The translations under genes and the position numbers were made by a program. From assembly GCF_017901175.1 (NCBI RefSeq), contig NZ_CP072796.1, positions 1-34,476 of the forward strand: a stretch of DNA of 34,476 bases, read 5' to 3'. The DNA comes from Thiothrix unzii. GTDB lineage: Bacteria > Pseudomonadota > Gammaproteobacteria > Thiotrichales > Thiotrichaceae. Shown here piece after piece: positions 31,021 to 34,476 of the stretch; the stretch's first letter is position 1; every line of letters starts with the position of its first letter. The notes under the pieces were generated by a model, which did no database searches, had not been told where the DNA came from, and worked only from the letters and a program-made list of their open reading frames with translations.

Positions 31021-31519
31021 AAACATCTTAAACAGTATAAACAAGAAAACAAACAAACAGCATCACCCTGACAAAAACACTGCTTACACCACAAAACCGG
31101 TCAGTTTGTTTGTTTTTTAGCTACGCTTAGGGAAGGAAGAGGGGAACAGCCAATAAATTACCCAACCACCTTTTAGCCCTTTTATACCCTTTCGGGTAAG
31201 TACCTTTCCCTTATTGCCCTTTCCCAACCCTTTGTCCCTTTATCAACCGTTTTTGCGGCAATACACCAGCGAGACATAACGCCCACATCCATCCCCATGC
31301 ACCAAATTCTGCGACAGTTTCTTGAAAGTATGGTTTTCAGACATTCCTTGCACCAAATACCGGTCTTTTGCTCCTATGCTCACGCATAACCCAAGCTGTC
31401 GGCATATTTGCAGACCATGCCCACAGCGTAGCTGATGGCCTGCTTGCTATCTGTTGCAGCAATCACATTTCGCTGTTGGCTGTTACAGCCACTAGGGAGA
31501 GTATGCACATAGCTGCACT
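31021..31519. other. Region between origin 2 and the RNA block
   Basis: No gene supported. It holds a CAAACAAAC/GTTTGTTTG inverted pair with CCTGAC/GGTCAG inside (about 31050-31117) ending in a T-run, possibly a terminator, and a pyrimidine-rich stretch with six CCCTTT motifs at 31176-31243 spaced roughly ten bases apart. The rest shows nothing clear. Confidence 0.4.
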
Positions 31520-33193
31520 TCCCGCCACATGAGGGGTAAATCTCCATGCCACCAGTCTTGCAGGGCGCGGGGAAATGGGGTGGTAGCCTAAAACGCACCA
31601 CGCGCGGCTGTAAGCCGTGCAAACATGAAAGGCCGCAGTGCATGGGTTTAACGCCGGTAGAGCCGCAGTAGCTGGATTGCGCGGCATAAGGCCACCACTT
31701 CGATCACTGGAAGTGCGCCGCTACAAAGGGGCTTGCCCCTTTACCCCAAGAGTCCGCCCGTGCTGCTGGGTGGATATAGTTTTATCCGATTTGAATTTGA
31801 GGACACCATGAAAAAACTGGGTTTGGCAATGCTGTTTATGCTGGCGGGTTGTTCAATGGACTATTCCGTTGACTTAGGCAATGGGTATAGCTACGAGCAT
31901 TGGGGGAACAATTTCATAGCCCACACCGTAGCCGGGGAGATGCGGGAAGTTATCACTGGGCAAGTGGATTCCTACCTGAAAAAAGAGGCTTTTGTCCTTG
32001 TCGTTCAAACCGCTCCTGCCGCGCCGGGAAAGCGTTACTACGTGCTGGATATAGGTGCCGATAACCTTCAGCAATTCACTGCCAAAACCGACTTTTTGCA
32101 AAGTGCGAAGCAGTTTGGATTTACTGACGTAGAGCTTCAGAAGCTGGAAAAGTAATTGTCAAAAATTCAGAATCCCCCCCAGCCAAAGGCAAGGGGGGAT
32201 AGTTGCACTGTACGCCGTGGCTTGCGGGGCTTGCGCCCGATCATGTCTCCAGCCAAAGGCTGGAAACGCCGCGAACGGCTTCTACCCTGTACCAAACCGG
32301 AGGTTTGCACACGGTGCTTTGCTGATCACACGGACTGCGCCAACAGCCCGCCCCTGATCAAGTCCCTATCCGTCCCCGCCAAGGGGACACGCCTGTTACT
32401 GCCGCAGGCTTTCGGCTTGTTGATGGATATATTTATATCCATCAACTGCATGAACAGGATGCCACTCCTGTTGTTTTCATGCTCGTGTTAAGGCTTCGAC
32501 CATATCGCCCCAACCCTTTCGCGCCTACTTGCCTGCTCTCCCACTCTGCTACCATCCCGCCCCGGAGCCACCGGGAACGGTCAAACTGGGCAGAGCTTCC
32601 CACGTTAGCTTGCATTGTCGCTGTTATGCGCCGCTGCCCTCCATTTGCTTGCTAGGCTACGCCTTTTGCCGGGTTTCCCCGTCAATTTCCACCCCGCGAG
32701 ATTCCAAAGCCGGTGGTGTACTCACAAACAACTTTCATCGGGCATGGCCAGACTCTCAGTCACGGCTCACAACAACTTACCCCATAGCATCCTCTGCGGA
32801 TGCATTGACAGGCTTGAGCTATCCAGCGATCTTCCCGGCTTGCGCCAAAAAGTACCAGCGTCTCTAGGTTTCCCCTCCACGCCCTGACACCTCACGGTAT
32901 CCTCAGCAGCCCACCTGTGGGGCTTGGGTTATACGGTCTCCCGCATCCCCCAAGGCGGATTTGTCAGGGTTTCCCCATGACGCACCACTTCAACACAAAC
33001 AGGGTTTCACCTATCACTAGGTTCCCGTTTCCGTGTCGCCCAATCCCCGGCTTATCCGGTCGGATTGGGTCGGAAGGTGGGATTGCACCACCTAACGCCC
33101 GTCGTAGCCGCGCCAGCTTAATTACAAGCACGCGGCTTCAGCAGTAACTGTCCCTAGGTTGGCAGCCTAAGGACTCACACAAGTGGCTGCTTG
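31520..33193 (+). ncRNA. Candidate giant structured RNA, copy 2 (with a gene in one loop)
   Basis: Homologous to 16505-17801 over its whole length, with ~99 percent agreement in the second half by eye and more divergence in the first. Diverged positions keep stems: CGGCT/AGCCG (31605-31617) replaces CGGGT/ACTCG; a bulged hairpin at 32963-32981 replaces one of different sequence and length; GCATCC/GGATGC (32787-32803) replaces GCATC/GATGC. The lipoprotein gene 31808-32155 interrupts it where copy 1 has a short TTGAG/CTCAA hairpin. Single-base indels between copies argue against a protein. The + strand is favoured by G-U pairs and GGAA loops. Ends are estimates; see 33194-33755 for a possible 3' continuation. 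Confidence 0.65.
31808..32155 (+). CDS. Small lipoprotein inside the RNA-like block
   Basis: 115 residues with lipobox M-L-A-G-C at residues 11-15, so a lipid-anchored protein. The mature part is a small alpha/beta domain (Y-Y-V-L-D-I-G-A-D-N-L near 77-87) with no recognised family. GAGG lies six bases before the ATG. The gene replaces a four-base hairpin loop of copy 1, and structured sequence flanks it on both sides. This is how genes are carried in peripheral loops of large RNAs such as self-splicing introns, though this is not evidently an intron. Confidence 0.7.
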   Translation: MKKLGLAMLFMLAGCSMDYSVDLGNGYSYEHWGNNFIAHTVAGEMREVITGQVDSYLKKEAFVLVVQTAPAAPGKRYYVLDIGADNLQQFTAKTDFLQSAKQFGFTDVELQKLEK

Positions 33194-33755
33194 TGCTTTT
33201 GCGTTGCGGATAGATGAGGCATTGCGCCCCATGCAATCAGCATAAAACCGTGATGCTCCGGTTTGGCGTGCCGGATCAGCACTGTCGCAGGCATTGCGCC
33301 CCACGTTGCAGGGCGCGTCTGCGCCCCAGTTTTTGGATTCCCTTCCACCGCACTGGATGGCGGTTTACCGATTGCCGGTTCTTCCGGCTACCTGACGGTG
33401 GGCAGGTGCAGTGGAAAACCGTCACTGCGCGATGTCCTTGTCACCCAGTGTCCCTCCTAGACACCTCGTAAAGTCCCCTTGCGGGGTCACCACCAGCTCA
33501 CCCGAAAGCAAGCCGCCCTGTGCTAGTGGCACAACAGGGCTTTACAGGGTTCGCGCCCAAACTGTGAGGTTCGGTCGCTAAGGGGCAACGTCATTCACTG
33601 CCTGATGACAGTGCCGGAGACGTGCAGCCGGTGCACACACTGACCGTTCAAAACGGCCGCTTCCCCTGTGGTGTTCAGGGGTGTACGGGAAGCTAAGGGA
33701 CTGCTCAGGGTGGAACAGCACACATTGAAACTTTTTTCGCTGCGGTATATTTTCG
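33194..33755 (+). ncRNA. Structured non-coding region, possible 3' continuation of the RNA
   Basis: No gene supported. Stems include GGGCGC/GCGCCC with loop GTCT (33311-33326), CCGG/CCGG around TTCTT (~33379), GTGTC/GACAC (~33448), CCCC-TTGC-GGGG (~33476) and GCCCTG/CAGGGC (~33510-33535). GGCATTGCGCCCCA occurs twice (about 33219 and 33291). Copy 1 has no counterpart because the transposon begins at the point where the two diverge. Confidence 0.45.
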
Positions 33756-33800
33756 CGTTATCCGGGCGCAAAAGCACCCGGATAACGGAATCTCCTTTTT
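33756..33800 (+). terminator. Strong hairpin with T-run, candidate end of the RNA
   Basis: Perfect 11-base arms CGTTATCCGGG/CCCGGATAACG (33756-33787) and a six-T run at about 33796. It is the first strong terminator-like site after the RNA block. Confidence 0.55.
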
Positions 33801-33823
33801 TGTCCCCTACGGGCAATAGCTTC

Positions 33824-33874
33824 TTTTATGACATCCCCTACGGGATGCCATAAAACCGCCTGCTTCCAGCAGGC
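33824..33874 (+). terminator. Two further hairpins before the 248-aa gene
   Basis: TTTTATG/CATAAAA and CATCCC/GGGATG with loop CTAC (33824-33855, one mismatch), then GCCTGCT/AGCAGGC around TCC (33858-33874). They may insulate the basic-protein gene or form its leader. Confidence 0.55.
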
Positions 33875-33921
33875 AAGCAACACCTGAACCTGACATAAAA
33901 ACAACCACTCACAAGGAACCC

Positions 33922-34476
33922 ATGAACCTGATTATTGCCCACAAAACCGACCTGATGCGGCGCGTCCTGCATCTGGTCAGCCACGGTTATGCGTACTGGA
34001 TCGCCGGTGAAATTGCCCCGGCCAAAGTGGACGGTTTTGCCCTCAAATGCAACGACCGCTACCACACCCACCGTACCGAAATGCAGCGTTACCGTGCCAA
34101 GAAAAAAGGTGAAGCCAACACCCAATTGGTGATGTGGCAAGATCAAACCGCCAAAAACGCCCCGGTGCATTGGTGGTTGTTGGCTACCAAGGGCAGTGGT
34201 CTGGTGCATGAGCTGGAGAAGTTGACCATGATCCGTGACAGCCGTCCTACCCTCACCGGCTACGAGCTGGTGATGACTAACCGTAAACGCCGGGACAAGG
34301 ACAAACCCGACAAGAAGCTCAAACCGGGCTGGACATGGCGCATGACCGCTGAAACCTTTGAGGGTTGGAAAGAGCGCATTAAAACCGCCGTCAGGCACAA
34401 CAGCGACAACCAGATTAGGCAAGCCTTGCACAGCCTTGGTGGTGTCCCCGGTTTTAGGGAATGCCGGGTACAAGCC
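33922..34476 (+). CDS. Basic protein of unknown function, N-terminal 185 residues (gene continues at base 1)
   Basis: The frame opens at an ATG preceded by AAGGA five bases upstream and has no stop before the right edge. It ends on a complete codon, and the same frame is open at base 1, so I read one 248-residue protein split by linearisation of a circle. The protein is soluble, rich in Lys/Arg (a cluster of Arg, Lys and Asp around residues 120-135) and in Trp (paired Trp near residue 83). I see no signal peptide or membrane segment. I do not recognise the family. It follows a long structured non-coding region with tandem hairpins at 33756-33874, and precedes a NYN nuclease gene. A nucleic-acid-binding role would fit its charge but is only inference. 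Confidence 0.7.
   Translation, partial: MNLIIAHKTDLMRRVLHLVSHGYAYWIAGEIAPAKVDGFALKCNDRYHTHRTEMQRYRAKKKGEANTQLVMWQDQTAKNAPVHWWLLATKGSGLVHELEKLTMIRDSRPTLTGYELVMTNRKRRDKDKPDKKLKPGWTWRMTAETFEGWKERIKTAVRHNSDNQIRQALHSLGGVPGFRECRVQA

Noticed and set aside
1-34476. tRNA or rRNA genes
   Set aside because: No T-loop/anticodon arrangement or rRNA signature was seen by eye on either strand.

Overview
The window reads as one complete circular plasmid of a Gram-negative bacterium, most likely a gammaproteobacterium of the Thiothrix/Thiotrichales kind (an impression from protein style, not checked). The evidence for a circle is that an open frame starting at 33922 runs off the right edge exactly in frame and continues at base 1 to a stop at 190-192, giving one 248-residue basic protein. 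There are two iteron origins, each with its own Rep_3-type initiator, a ParA/small-partner partition operon, two serine recombinases, a Tn3-family transposon and a heavy-metal efflux cassette. I see no tRNA, rRNA or CRISPR.

Layout. 1-1733: end of the 248-aa gene, a NYN-domain nuclease and a lipoprotein. 1627-8985: metal-resistance cassette, with a MerR-type regulator divergent from a CDF transporter, a CzcI-like His-rich protein, two accessory envelope proteins, an RND adaptor and pump (CzcB/CzcA type) and a last His-rich periplasmic protein. 8993-9972: ROK regulator fragment and a resolvase/invertase. 10160-11270: partition operon bracketed by repeats. 11280-12450: small ORFs and regulatory repeats. 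12454-17801: replicon module 1. 17802-22357: Tn3-family transposon. 22358-25600: cargo region with a nuclease-like orphan gene, a possible bacteriocin/immunity pair and small genes. 25962-33860: replicon module 2. 33922 to the end: start of the 248-aa gene.

The most remarkable feature is that modules 1 and 2 have the same order: DUF29 gene, large four-helix membrane protein, small membrane protein, Rep, iterons, then a large gene-poor block (about 1.3 and 1.7 kb) that looks like a giant structured RNA. Between modules the membrane genes are nearly identical except for the last ~110 residues of the large one, whereas the Rep proteins and iterons are unrelated in sequence. The gene-poor block is conserved, with base changes and length changes that preserve hairpins, including one whole bulged stem rebuilt with a different sequence and G-U pairs that only work on the + strand RNA. 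In copy 2 a lipoprotein gene sits inside one hairpin loop. Copy 1 is cut by the Tn3 element.

How it may fit together (inference): two plasmids or two replicon cassettes fused, sharing a replication-linked module made of Rep, iterons, two membrane proteins, DUF29 and the RNA. The membrane protein's variable, probably cytoplasmic C-terminus may be matched to its own replicon. The metal cassette and the small bacteriocin-like locus are accessory cargo.
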